DNA from: Bacillota bacterium
GTDB lineage: Bacteria; Bacillota; DTU025
Length of the DNA: 9,550 bases
Direction of reading: 5' to 3'
NCBI GenBank assembly: GCA_012842765.1
Contig: DUWJ01000059.1
Coordinates: 1-9,550, forward strand
Shown: positions 1 through 7,100 of the stretch, one piece after another
Numbering within the stretch: position 1 is the first letter of the stretch
How the letters are laid out: each line of letters begins with the position of its first letter
Position numbers and translations under genes: made by a program
Notes under the pieces: generated by a model
Seen by the model: the letters and a program-made list of their open reading frames with translations, nothing else
Told to the model about the DNA's origin: nothing
Database searches by the model: none

Positions 1-48
1 AAAGACCCCTTATTTGTTTCGAAAGTCCAAGTATTCGTCTGAACATCT

Positions 49-70
49 TTCTGGCACGTGTGTGCCAGAA
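49..70. promoter_or_regulatory. Palindrome upstream of the first gene, possible operator
   Basis: Perfect inverted repeat with 9-base arms, TTCTGGCAC at 49-57 and GTGCCAGAA at 62-70, around a GTGT centre. It ends about 94 bases before the chosen start of the DUF6305-like gene. No T-run follows, so it does not look like a terminator of an upstream gene. Its size and symmetry fit a dimeric repressor or activator site for the operon, but no known operator consensus was recognised. An RNA hairpin is the alternative. Confidence 0.35.
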
Positions 71-163
71 TGCGTGGTTAGGATTGGATCTTGTGATCTT
101 TGACACGTATGCAACCGCAATATGGGGTGCGTTGTCTATCTAAATTTGCAGGAGGTAAGGCTA

Positions 164-841
164 ATGTATCGGTTATCCAAACGAGGTTGGCAGTTATCTG
201 CCGCAATTACTATGCTGGCACTCATCGCGACAATGTCATCGTCAGCAGTGTCAACAGCAACCACGATTCCTCAAGCTAAGCTGCCATTACTCATTAGCAG
301 CGCAGGCCAAGGCAATGGCGCATTGGTAGCCATGGCTCTAGCCGATAGGGTCAAGCTACCCTACGATTACTGCGATGTTCCCACAAGCAAGCATTTGGCT
401 ATGGGCGTAGGACTTGAGGGGTTCGTGGAGGGCGAGGGCGCCCACAGGGAAATCAAGTCCACTGCCCCTAAAGGGACCCCTTACAGAACCGTAATACTAG
501 TCATGGGGGCTAGCCTAAAGGGCATGGGTGCATCAGGCCTTTCATTGAACCAAGAGGTCTCACGTTTGAAAAGCGTCATCAAATACTGCAAGGACAATAA
601 AATCATGTTGGTGGGAATGCATGTTGAGGGCAGAGCCATGCGGGGCAAGCCAGGCTCGGATAACGAGGTCATCATCGACGCTGTTGCGCCTTCATGTGAC
701 TACCTGATTGTGATGAGCGCCAGCAACTTCGATGGCAAATTCACCGATCTCGGCGCAGAAAAGAAGATCCCTGTCAGCGTTGTAGACAAGACGAGCGAAA
801 TACAAACCATATTCCAAACCATGTTTGGGCTACCAAAATAG
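164..841 (+). CDS. Exported DUF6305-family protein
   Basis: A 225-residue protein resembling the uncharacterised DUF6305 family; this is recognition by motif pattern from memory, not by search. Residues 1 to about 32 form an export signal (basic start with KR, then a hydrophobic core around 11-24, then a Ser/Ala/Thr-rich segment), so the mature part should lie outside the membrane. Family-like patterns are SSAGQGNGALVAMALADR near the mature N terminus, VILVMGASLKGMGASG mid-protein, then LVGMHVEGRAMRG and DYLIVM. The alternating beta and Gly-rich-loop pattern suggests a Rossmann-like alpha/beta fold. The start is the ATG at 164 because GGAGG at 151-155 sits 8 bases before it; the in-frame ATG at 122 has no Shine-Dalgarno sequence and would put polar residues ahead of the signal. 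The permease gene follows after a 108-base gap containing a stem-loop. The family has no established function as far as I know. Given the neighbouring DctM-like permease, a role as its extracytoplasmic partner is inference. Confidence 0.75.
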   Translation: MYRLSKRGWQLSAAITMLALIATMSSSAVSTATTIPQAKLPLLISSAGQGNGALVAMALADRVKLPYDYCDVPTSKHLAMGVGLEGFVEGEGAHREIKSTAPKGTPYRTVILVMGASLKGMGASGLSLNQEVSRLKSVIKYCKDNKIMLVGMHVEGRAMRGKPGSDNEVIIDAVAPSCDYLIVMSASNFDGKFTDLGAEKKIPVSVVDKTSEIQTIFQTMFGLPK

Positions 842-848
842 GCAGAGA

Positions 849-887
849 CATGGGTCTGCGACTGTCGCTGCCAGACGCAGACCCATG
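849..887 (+). repeat. 12-bp perfect stem-loop between the DUF6305-like gene and the permease gene
   Basis: Arms CATGGGTCTGCG (849-860) and CGCAGACCCATG (876-887) are exact reverse complements around a 15-base loop. The stem starts 7 bases after the stop codon and ends 47 bases before the GGAG of the permease gene. No T-tract follows, so a classical intrinsic terminator is unlikely. An mRNA processing or 3'-end protecting stem, partial termination, or attenuation between the two genes are options. Nested alternatives exist: GTCTG at 854-858 can also pair with CAGAC at 872-876, and GCGAC-T-GTCGC at 858-868 is itself a dyad. Confidence 0.5.
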
Positions 888-949
888 CCACGCAGCACCT
901 GATACAACGCACCCGAAGCAGCAGAAGGTCATACGAAAGGAGATTGCGC

Positions 950-2236
950 ATGTTTCTCAAAGTGTCACTCATACTCGCTGCGATGGTGGCAGCGTATGTG
1001 ATCGCCAATGGACCTCTCAAACTCTCGGTAGAGCTGGCGATGGTGTTCGCCGCTATAGTTGGGGCGGTGGCTTCAGGCAACTGGCTTCCACTTCGTCATA
1101 TAGCCGAAGGTTCATCAACCTACTTGGATCTGGCCCTAATATTCTTCACGGCCACACTCTTCATGAATGTCATCAAAGCATCCGGGGGTCTAGATTTGGT
1201 GGTCAGAGGAATACTTTCCAGGTTCGGAGATAAGCGGGCGGTAGCCCTCATTCTGCTTATGTTCGTCATGCTGATTCCCGGAGCACTAACGGGTGCCGGA
1301 AGCGTATCGGTACTGGTATCTGGTGGTGCCGTGGCTATGGCCCTCACTTACCTTGGCGTATCAAAAGACCGAATAACTGCGATGATATTTCTCCTGGCCG
1401 GACTAGCTGCCGTTGCCCCGCCTGTGAGCGTTTGGGCTATGTTGACCTGCGCAGGCACAGCGATTCCCTATGTAGGCTTTGAATTGCCGCTGGGCATACC
1501 GGTGCTGATTCTCGGAACGTTCACCGTTATGTGGCTCGGACTTCGCCCTACTGAAAGTATGGGTGATGAGGCAATGGCTTTGCCCGAGGTAGGCCCTGAG
1601 GTATCGGGCTGGCGCACTGCGTTGCCCTTTGTAGTAGTCTTTAGTCTAATTGTGGCTAGCAGAGTCTGGCCTCACAGCATGCCGATACTAGGCTTGCCAT
1701 TGATTTTCTTAGTAGGGGCGATAGTTGCTTATGCCCTGAATTTCCGTAAGATTGATTTTTTCAAGCTATCATCCGAAACGGTATCTCAGCTTCTTCCTCT
1801 GCTTGCAACAGTGATATCCATCGGCATAGTGATCCAGCTCATGACGCTTACTGGAGTGCGCGGCTTGATTTCGTACGCTGTCATCGCAATGCCTCTATGG
1901 CTCGTCTTCACGCTCCTTCCTATCACAATTCCGGTCTCCGAAGGCATCTTGGGCTTTGGCGGCGCTGCAGTTATCGGAATTCCACTGATTTGGATGCTCA
2001 ATTCAGTTGGACTCCATCCGACGGTAGCCTTGTCCGGATTATCGCTGTTGTGGTGTCTCGGTGACGCATTACCACCCACAGCCATAATAGGAAGGCTAAC
2101 GTGCCAAACCGTAGGCTTCGAGGACAATTACTCAACATTCCTGAAGACGTGCGCAGTGCCTTGGCTGGCCATTACCGTCGTAGGCACGCTTATGGTGATA
2201 TTCAGCCGAGAGCTGTCATTCCTCGTAAGAGCATAA
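950..2236 (+). CDS. TRAP DctM-like (ion transporter superfamily) large permease
   Basis: A 428-residue, very hydrophobic protein with roughly 12 to 14 predicted membrane segments (for example 3-20, 25-42, 58-77, 97-117, 142-165, 178-197, 222-240, 246-264, 279-300, 303-325, 334-352, 401-420). Length and pattern fit the DctM subunit of TRAP transporters or a related member of the ion transporter superfamily, which moves small organic acids with sodium or protons. Gly-rich TGAGSVSVLVSGG (114-126) and EGILGFGGAAVIGIP (331-345) mark the two halves. PP at 157-158 and again at 375-376 are each followed by LTC seven residues on (165-167 and 383-385) and then by GFE, as expected for the repeated halves of DctM, where paired PP motifs are typical. 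Start: the ATG at 950 is 7 bases after GGAG at 939-942; the in-frame TTG at 944 almost touches it. No DctP binding protein or DctQ subunit is visible nearby. A DUF6305-like gene precedes and a 50-residue membrane protein follows after 13 bases. The substrate is unknown. Confidence 0.75.
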   Translation: MFLKVSLILAAMVAAYVIANGPLKLSVELAMVFAAIVGAVASGNWLPLRHIAEGSSTYLDLALIFFTATLFMNVIKASGGLDLVVRGILSRFGDKRAVALILLMFVMLIPGALTGAGSVSVLVSGGAVAMALTYLGVSKDRITAMIFLLAGLAAVAPPVSVWAMLTCAGTAIPYVGFELPLGIPVLILGTFTVMWLGLRPTESMGDEAMALPEVGPEVSGWRTALPFVVVFSLIVASRVWPHSMPILGLPLIFLVGAIVAYALNFRKIDFFKLSSETVSQLLPLLATVISIGIVIQLMTLTGVRGLISYAVIAMPLWLVFTLLPITIPVSEGILGFGGAAVIGIPLIWMLNSVGLHPTVALSGLSLLWCLGDALPPTAIIGRLTCQTVGFEDNYSTFLKTCAVPWLAITVVGTLMVIFSRELSFLVRA

Positions 2237-2249
2237 GGGGGGCGGAGTT

Positions 2250-2402
2250 GTGCTACTGATAACTATCATGTACTACGTCATCACGGGCTACTTAGCCGTG
2301 TTGTGCTTATACAATTTTCTAAAAGAGAAAAGTGTTCAGAACGGAGTGATGTATGCAATCATCATGTTGCCGTTACTACTACGCCTATTCAGGCTCAAGT
2401 GA
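2250..2402 (+). CDS. 50-residue protein with two predicted membrane segments
   Basis: A small ORF of 50 codons that tightly fills the gap between the permease and the zinc hydrolase genes. It starts at GTG 2250 and stops at TGA 2400-2402. The AGGGGGG run at 2236-2242 gives a usable ribosome binding site; an ATG at 2268 (44 residues) is an alternative without a good site. Residues about 2-24 (beginning LLITIMYYVITGYLAVL) and about 33-46 (VMYAIIMLPLLLRL) are hydrophobic. They are separated by a charged turn (KEKSVQNG), and the end is basic (RLFRLK), which suggests a two-helix hairpin in the membrane. It lies 13 bases after the permease stop and 22 bases before the next start, so it is almost surely co-translated with them. 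I do not recognise a named family. By position it could be an accessory subunit of the permease, standing in for DctQ, but it is far smaller than DctQ (about 160 residues), so this is inference. Confidence 0.65.
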   Translation: MLLITIMYYVITGYLAVLCLYNFLKEKSVQNGVMYAIIMLPLLLRLFRLK

Positions 2403-2424
2403 GCATGAGGATGGAGGTTAATCG

Positions 2425-3579
2425 ATGTCTCGACATGTGTTAGCCAAGTTGACTACTGCGATTGTTATGCTTGCCGTGCTCATTATTGGCGGACAGGAAC
2501 TCTATGCTCACCGCCATTACGAAGAGCCTGTTGTTCTAGGCCCCGGAGTAACTAGGGTGGAGAGGCTCTCCGATTACTTCGAACCCCTTCGGGGAACTAT
2601 GAATGACTCTGTAGTGTATGTTCTGGAAGGTGAAGAAGAGGGTGGCAAGGCGTTCATCTTTGGTGGCAGCCATCCTGGAGAAGTGGCAGGAACGCTCGCT
2701 GCGATCGTGCTTGTAGAAAATGCCGTAGTCCGGCAGGGCACTTTGTACATTGTTCCACATATGAACAGGAGTGGATCTACTGGAACTCAACCTTCAGGCG
2801 GATACCCTCTGTATTATCACATTGACACTGCCTTTGGATCCCGAAAATTCCGCATGGGTGACCGGGTTACACATCCTTTAGATCAGTGGCCTGATCCTGA
2901 TGTGTATATCCACTATCCCAGTGGTCAATCCCTCTCATATGTTGAAATTCGCAACTCCAATCGGTGTTGGCCTGGCCGACCTAACGGAACCCTTACTGAA
3001 CAAACAAATTATGCAGCAATGGAGTTGATACGAAAGCACGATGTGAACATAGCGGTTGATTTTCATGAAGCAGAGCTGATGTACCCCGTTACCAACTGCA
3101 TCGTAGCACCTAGCAAGAGCGCTTCTATTGCCACAATGGCAGCAATCAACCTGTCAATAGACTTCGATATTCATACTGAGCCGTCCCCACCTGGATATCG
3201 TGGTCTCTCCCACCGCGAGATAGGAGATCACTCCGATGCTTACCCGTTCCTGATCGAGGTTCCCGAACCGTTCCTTGACCAGCCTACTGGTCCCAAAACC
3301 GAGTCCCTTTTACTGGAGGGCAAAGATGAAATCCTTATGCGGGCAGGCGACAAGGGCCTTCTGTTTGTTGAATTCGATGAGTCGGGTAAACCCATTGAAC
3401 TCAGGGTTGGACGACACCTCAGCACTACGATGAGTCTGCTGGAGGAGTGGAATAACTTTTCCCCAGACTTACAGATTTCTATAGAAGCCCCTGATTACTA
3501 TGACCTGATGGACAATGGCGTGGGAGCATTCCTTCGCGATCCCGATACAGCTGACCCATCAATGGTCGTGTTTGACTGA
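2425..3579 (+). CDS. Exported or membrane-anchored AstE/aspartoacylase-like (M14-type) zinc hydrolase
   Basis: A 384-residue protein. Residues about 7-27 are a hydrophobic signal peptide or signal anchor after a short basic start, so the catalytic part should lie outside the membrane. The zinc site is visible: GGSHPGE (81-87) supplies His83 and Glu86, and VDFHE (211-215) supplies His214. Glu278 or Glu281 in FLIEVPEP is the likely catalytic glutamate. The spacing fits the succinylglutamate desuccinylase/aspartoacylase branch of M14 metallo-carboxypeptidases, which hydrolyse an amide next to a carboxylate. Tyr- and Asp-rich stretches (PDPDVYIHYPSG, 157-167) and PGRPNG at 183-188 lie between the metal ligands. 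The ATG at 2425 has GGAGG at 2413-2417, 7 bases upstream. A further 70 or so residues after residue 310 (GLLFVEFDESGKP onward) may form a small beta-rich domain. The substrate is unknown; a secreted amidase or carboxypeptidase feeding the permease is inference from operon context. Confidence 0.75.
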   Translation: MSRHVLAKLTTAIVMLAVLIIGGQELYAHRHYEEPVVLGPGVTRVERLSDYFEPLRGTMNDSVVYVLEGEEEGGKAFIFGGSHPGEVAGTLAAIVLVENAVVRQGTLYIVPHMNRSGSTGTQPSGGYPLYYHIDTAFGSRKFRMGDRVTHPLDQWPDPDVYIHYPSGQSLSYVEIRNSNRCWPGRPNGTLTEQTNYAAMELIRKHDVNIAVDFHEAELMYPVTNCIVAPSKSASIATMAAINLSIDFDIHTEPSPPGYRGLSHREIGDHSDAYPFLIEVPEPFLDQPTGPKTESLLLEGKDEILMRAGDKGLLFVEFDESGKPIELRVGRHLSTTMSLLEEWNNFSPDLQISIEAPDYYDLMDNGVGAFLRDPDTADPSMVVFD

Positions 3580-3694
3580 CGCGCGACAGTCATGTGGATA
3601 TAGAAATATTCAAAAAAGGGAGGATGCAGACAAAGGCAGCTATACCATGACTCACTGGATTAGGGAAAAGCAAAGTATTAAGGAGGATTCACGC

Positions 3695-5356
3695 ATGAGG
3701 AGAATGCAGTCATTGCTTGTGGCGATAATGGTGCTTGCAGCGTTTTCCATGACAACACAGGTGGCTTTAGCGTGCACATCCATTCCTGTTTCACCCGGAG
3801 CCTCTGCCGATGGATCGTGCATGACTACCCACACAGACGATTCCGGCACTGATACCATGCATGTCCGCGTAGTCGCTGCCGCTGATTGGCCAGAAGGTTC
3901 CATGCGGGAGGTATTGCGCGGCACGGACAACGGACCCTATACACAACTGAGATCGCCTGTGCGGGTTATGGGTGAGATACCTCAAGTAGCCCATACTTAC
4001 GCCTACATGAACTCCTCATATTCGTTCCAGAACGAAAAACAGGTGGGTATAGGCGAAACTACCGTCGGCGGACGACGCGAGTTGAGTAACCCCGCTGGGT
4101 GGTTTGATATTGTGGAGCTTCAGCGCATTGCACTAGAGCGTGCATCTACGGCCCGTGAAGCAATTCAGATTATGGGATCGTTGGCCGAGGAATATGGATA
4201 TGGTATTTCCGGTGAGTGTCTGACCGTCATCGACCCCAAAGAAGCGTGGCTTTTTGAGATCTGGGGTTGTGGTCCATTGTGGTCTCCCGGTTGTGGAGAA
4301 CCTGGCGCTGTTTGGGTTGCACAGAGGATTCCCGATGGTCAGGTCGGGGTCTCCGCTAACCGAAGCAGAATAGGCGCAATCGACCTTACAGACCCCGATC
4401 ACTTCATGGCATCACCCAACATCTTTAGTCTAGCTGAAGAATTGGACTTGTGGGATCCGAACAGTGGCATAGAGTTCAAGGTGTATGAGACGTATGGCTA
4501 CAAAGAGCCTTCGGCCTACAACAGCAGAAGAGAATGGAGAGTGCTCAGCTTGCTAGCACCCTCACTCAACCTTGATCCATATGCAGAGCGGTATCCGTTC
4601 TCAGTGGTTCCCGATAAGCCGGTTACCCCTCAGGATCTCATGAGAATCAACCGTGATGTATACCAAGGAACCGAGTTCGATCTTACAGTGGGGATGGCAG
4701 CTGGCCCCTTCGGAACACCAAACAGATACCCCACATCCAGCAGAATGAACCCTCCGGGAAGTTCAGGCTGGGAGCGGGCCATATCCATGTTCCGCGCTGT
4801 TTACTCCACAGTAGTTGTAGCGAGAGACGGAATGCCCGACTGGATCGGAGGCCTTACATGGTTCGGATACGATGCTCCCCATACTACATGTTATATCCCG
4901 ATATACTGTGGCGTATCCTATCTGCCTGAATCCTTTACCAAGGGATCTAGGGGCGGGTCATACGATGTGTTCTCCAGAGAATCAGCTTGGTGGGCCTTTA
5001 ATTTTGTCTCTAATTGGGCCGACCTTAAGTTCAGTTACATGATCGAGGACATCAAGGCAGTTCGTGATCCTCTTGAGGCGGAGTTTTTCGCAATGCAGCC
5101 TGCTATCGAAAACGCTGCGGTTGCTCTTTACGAAACAAACCCGAACGCTGCTAGGGCATTCATCACAACTTACACCAACGGGTGTGCTGAGCGAACTGTG
5201 GATGCATATTGGAAGCTTGCAAGCAAGCTAGTGGGCAGGTATGCCGATGGTTACGTGTATGGCGACAATGATGCATATAAGGTCGAAACAGTAGGATACC
5301 CGGAATGGTGGCTCCGAGAAGTAGGTTTCGGAGAGTCTACCATTCCGAAGAGGTAG
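3695..5356 (+). CDS. Secreted C69-family (PepD-type) Ntn peptidase, copy 1
   Basis: A 553-residue preprotein of the Peptidase_C69 family, N-terminal-nucleophile cysteine hydrolases best known as dipeptidase A. Residues 1-26 are a signal peptide (MRRMQ start, hydrophobic core, AxA-like ending ALA), and the next residue is Cys27, the expected nucleophile. Family motifs follow: CTSIPVSPGASADGS (27-41), HTDDSG (46-51), FQNEKQVGIGETT with Asn113 and Glu114, GECLTVIDPKEAWLFEI (173-189) and SANRSRI with Asn222, a likely oxyanion-site residue. The C-terminal half contains the conserved AWWAFNFVSNWADLKF pattern. Start: the ATG at 3695 has AAGGAGG at 3680-3686. The reading frame is open further upstream into the preceding gene, but starting there would bury the signal peptide. 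This is the most divergent of the three copies: 17 of the first 30 mature residues match copy 2, the C terminus ends GESTIPKR instead of DEPDHY, and it has extra Cys residues (Cys42, Cys192, Cys200). It lies 115 bases after the zinc hydrolase. Confidence 0.88.
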   Translation: MRRMQSLLVAIMVLAAFSMTTQVALACTSIPVSPGASADGSCMTTHTDDSGTDTMHVRVVAAADWPEGSMREVLRGTDNGPYTQLRSPVRVMGEIPQVAHTYAYMNSSYSFQNEKQVGIGETTVGGRRELSNPAGWFDIVELQRIALERASTAREAIQIMGSLAEEYGYGISGECLTVIDPKEAWLFEIWGCGPLWSPGCGEPGAVWVAQRIPDGQVGVSANRSRIGAIDLTDPDHFMASPNIFSLAEELDLWDPNSGIEFKVYETYGYKEPSAYNSRREWRVLSLLAPSLNLDPYAERYPFSVVPDKPVTPQDLMRINRDVYQGTEFDLTVGMAAGPFGTPNRYPTSSRMNPPGSSGWERAISMFRAVYSTVVVARDGMPDWIGGLTWFGYDAPHTTCYIPIYCGVSYLPESFTKGSRGGSYDVFSRESAWWAFNFVSNWADLKFSYMIEDIKAVRDPLEAEFFAMQPAIENAAVALYETNPNAARAFITTYTNGCAERTVDAYWKLASKLVGRYADGYVYGDNDAYKVETVGYPEWWLREVGFGESTIPKR

Positions 5357-5399
5357 GCTATCCAAAAGCAACCCAATATTATTCTGGGAGGTTTGTTAG

Positions 5400-7046
5400 A
5401 TGAGGAAAAAGACATTCATGGCCATATCGCTAGTAATGCTCTTGCTCGTCGCGTCTGTTGGCGCACATGCATGTACCTCGATACTAGTGACTCCTGATGC
5501 ATCTGTGGATGGGTCAGCGTCGGTTACTCATACCTGCGACTCTGGAAACTCTCCATTTGAGATTGTGAAGGTGCCTGCACAGGATTGGGAGCCTGGAACC
5601 ATGATTGATGTGCTTTATTTGCCCCAGTACACATTGGGCAATCAAATGCACGAGTATGCTGCTACACCCACCGGTAACCAGATTCCGCAGGTAGCCCATA
5701 CTTACGGCTACATAAAGGCACTTTTCGGAGTGATCAATGAAAAACAGGTCGCAATTGGTGAAACAAGCATAAGCAGTCGTAGGGATTCTGTGAATCCCAA
5801 TGGTTTCTTTGATATCACAAACCTATCAATTCTGGCAATGGAGCGTGCAGCCACTGCTCGGGAGGCAGTTCAAATAATGGGCGAACTGGCCGAGAAGTAC
5901 GGCTATAAAGACGGCGGTGAAGAACTGTCGGTAGCAGATCCCTATGAGTGCTGGGTATTTGAGATGGTAGGCCCCGGCCCCCTTTGGGAGCAGGGTGACG
6001 ATGCCCCCGGCGCTTACTGGGTGGCTCAGCGCGTACCCGATGGCCACGTTGCCGCTTCCGCCAATGCCTCAGTGATTCGCGAGATCGATTTCGACGACCC
6101 CGATAACTTCTTGTTCTCTCCTGGCATTGTGGAGTATGCGATAGAGCAGGGTTGGTACGCTCCAGATTCTGGAGAGCCTTTCAGCTGGAGATTGCATTTC
6201 TGCAACAGCGTTCACGTTCCGACTTCTGACCGCCGCGTATGGAGAGTGCTGTGTTTGGCTGCTCCTTCATTGGCTGACACACTAACGGACGAAGCTAACC
6301 TGCCTTTCTCAGTACCGGTCGATAAAAAGCTGTCCCTAAACGATATTAACACAATCCAGCGGGACCACTATGAAGATACGCAGTTCGACGGGAGATACTC
6401 CATCACAGCTGGCCCATGGAACAATCCACGAAGGTACCGAGGCCTTTCATTCCGAGTAGACGGCAAAGGATACTCATGGCAGCGAATGATCGCCCAAGTT
6501 CAGTGCGAATACAGCATAACGACCCAATCGCGACATTGGTTGCCGGATGAAATCGGCGCAGTGGTATGGTATGGTGCAGCCAACCCGGATCTCACCTGCT
6601 ATGTGCCTCTGTACGCTTCCATGACCGAGCTGGCTCCCTGCCTGAATACTGAGGCCGGATCACACCAGAAATTCACCCGCGATTCGTACTGGTGGGCCAT
6701 CTCGGCTGTTAGCACCTATGCCGACCTCAAATGGTCGTACATGTCCAAGGACATTCAGAAATGCATCGATGAATACGAAGGACGTGCCATCGACTATCAG
6801 TCCACAATTGAAGCAGCAGCTCTGGAGCTTTATGCAAAGGACCCCGAGCGTGCTATAGACTTCCTTACTACCTACTGCAATCGAAACGTCGAAACGGTAC
6901 GAAATGCCTGGTGGGAACTGCTTGACTACCTGATTTGGAAGTATAACATGGGCTTCGTGACTGAAAACGGCAGAGTCAACAGCGTCAGCTACCCAACTGA
7001 TTGGCTAAGACGCGTTGTCGAGCTGGACGAGCCCGATCACTACTAG
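5400..7046 (+). CDS. Secreted C69-family (PepD-type) Ntn peptidase, copy 2
   Basis: A 548-residue preprotein. Residues 1-24 are a signal peptide ending AHA, directly before Cys25, the predicted catalytic nucleophile. Motifs in order: CTSILVTPDASVDGS (25-39), HTCDSG (44-49), INEKQVAIGETS with Asn113 and Glu114, GEELSVADPYECWVFEM (173-189) and SANASVI with Asn222. The C-terminal part has YWWAISAVSTYADLKW and ends VELDEPDHY. The ATG at 5400 follows GGGAGG (5386-5391) by 8 bases. The gap to copy 1 is only 43 bases with no terminator-like structure, so the two are probably co-transcribed, while a strong stem-loop lies 11 bases after this stop. It is clearly closest to copy 3: 24 of the first 30 mature residues are identical and the C-terminal DEPDHY is shared, pointing to a more recent duplication. 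Dipeptidase activity is the family default; the true substrate could be another short peptide or amide. Confidence 0.88.
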   Translation: MRKKTFMAISLVMLLLVASVGAHACTSILVTPDASVDGSASVTHTCDSGNSPFEIVKVPAQDWEPGTMIDVLYLPQYTLGNQMHEYAATPTGNQIPQVAHTYGYIKALFGVINEKQVAIGETSISSRRDSVNPNGFFDITNLSILAMERAATAREAVQIMGELAEKYGYKDGGEELSVADPYECWVFEMVGPGPLWEQGDDAPGAYWVAQRVPDGHVAASANASVIREIDFDDPDNFLFSPGIVEYAIEQGWYAPDSGEPFSWRLHFCNSVHVPTSDRRVWRVLCLAAPSLADTLTDEANLPFSVPVDKKLSLNDINTIQRDHYEDTQFDGRYSITAGPWNNPRRYRGLSFRVDGKGYSWQRMIAQVQCEYSITTQSRHWLPDEIGAVVWYGAANPDLTCYVPLYASMTELAPCLNTEAGSHQKFTRDSYWWAISAVSTYADLKWSYMSKDIQKCIDEYEGRAIDYQSTIEAAALELYAKDPERAIDFLTTYCNRNVETVRNAWWELLDYLIWKYNMGFVTENGRVNSVSYPTDWLRRVVELDEPDHY

Positions 7047-7057
7047 GCCGGGCAAAG

Positions 7058-7100
7058 GATTGTTGCTCTGGATCGCCATATGCGATCCAGAGCAACAATC
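7058..7100 (+). terminator. Perfect 19-bp stem-loop after C69 copy 2, terminator-like but without a U-tract
   Basis: The arm at 7058-7076 (GATTGTTGCTCTGGATCGC) and the arm at 7082-7100 are exact reverse complements around the 5-base loop CATAT. It begins 11 bases after the stop codon of copy 2, where a transcript end would be expected. The sequence after it (ACGCATTAGCATAG) has no T-run, so it is not a textbook intrinsic terminator. It could be an RNA 3'-end stabiliser left after Rho-dependent termination, a U-less terminator, or a short palindromic insertion. The symmetry itself is certain; its function is inferred. Confidence 0.5.

Noticed and set aside
100..126. TTGACA at 100-105 as a -35 box for the first gene
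   Set aside because: The only -10 candidate is TATGGG at 15 bases, matching three of six consensus positions with short spacing. It is not reported as a promoter.
122..163. Earlier ATG start for the DUF6305-like gene
   Set aside because: No Shine-Dalgarno sequence lies upstream of 122, whereas the ATG at 164 has GGAGG at 8 bases and opens a normal signal peptide.
944..949. TTG start for the permease
   Set aside because: It lies one base after the GGAG core, too close for initiation. The ATG at 950 has correct spacing.
700..1080. Reverse-strand ORFs, including this one and those opposite the C69 and hydrolase genes
   Set aside because: They all lie opposite well-supported + strand genes, lack ribosome binding sites and show no family motifs.
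850..1233. 127-codon + strand ORF overlapping the permease
   Set aside because: It is an out-of-frame shadow of the permease gene and is rich in Arg, Ser, His and Gly with no domain pattern.
3573..3592. TGACTG/CAGTCA hairpin at the end of the zinc hydrolase gene
   Set aside because: The 6-bp stem overlaps the stop codon and has no T-run. It is too weak to call a terminator.
3515..3694. Upstream extension of C69 copy 1 overlapping the end of the zinc hydrolase gene
   Set aside because: It would bury the signal peptide behind 60 residues of unlike composition. The ATG at 3695 has a full AAGGAGG site. An in-frame ATG at 3647 has no properly spaced site.
3695..3775. Lipoprotein signal at the Cys following the signal peptide of the C69 enzymes
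   Set aside because: The -3 residue is Ala or Val rather than the Leu usual in a lipobox, and the Cys begins the conserved CTSI catalytic motif of the C69 family.
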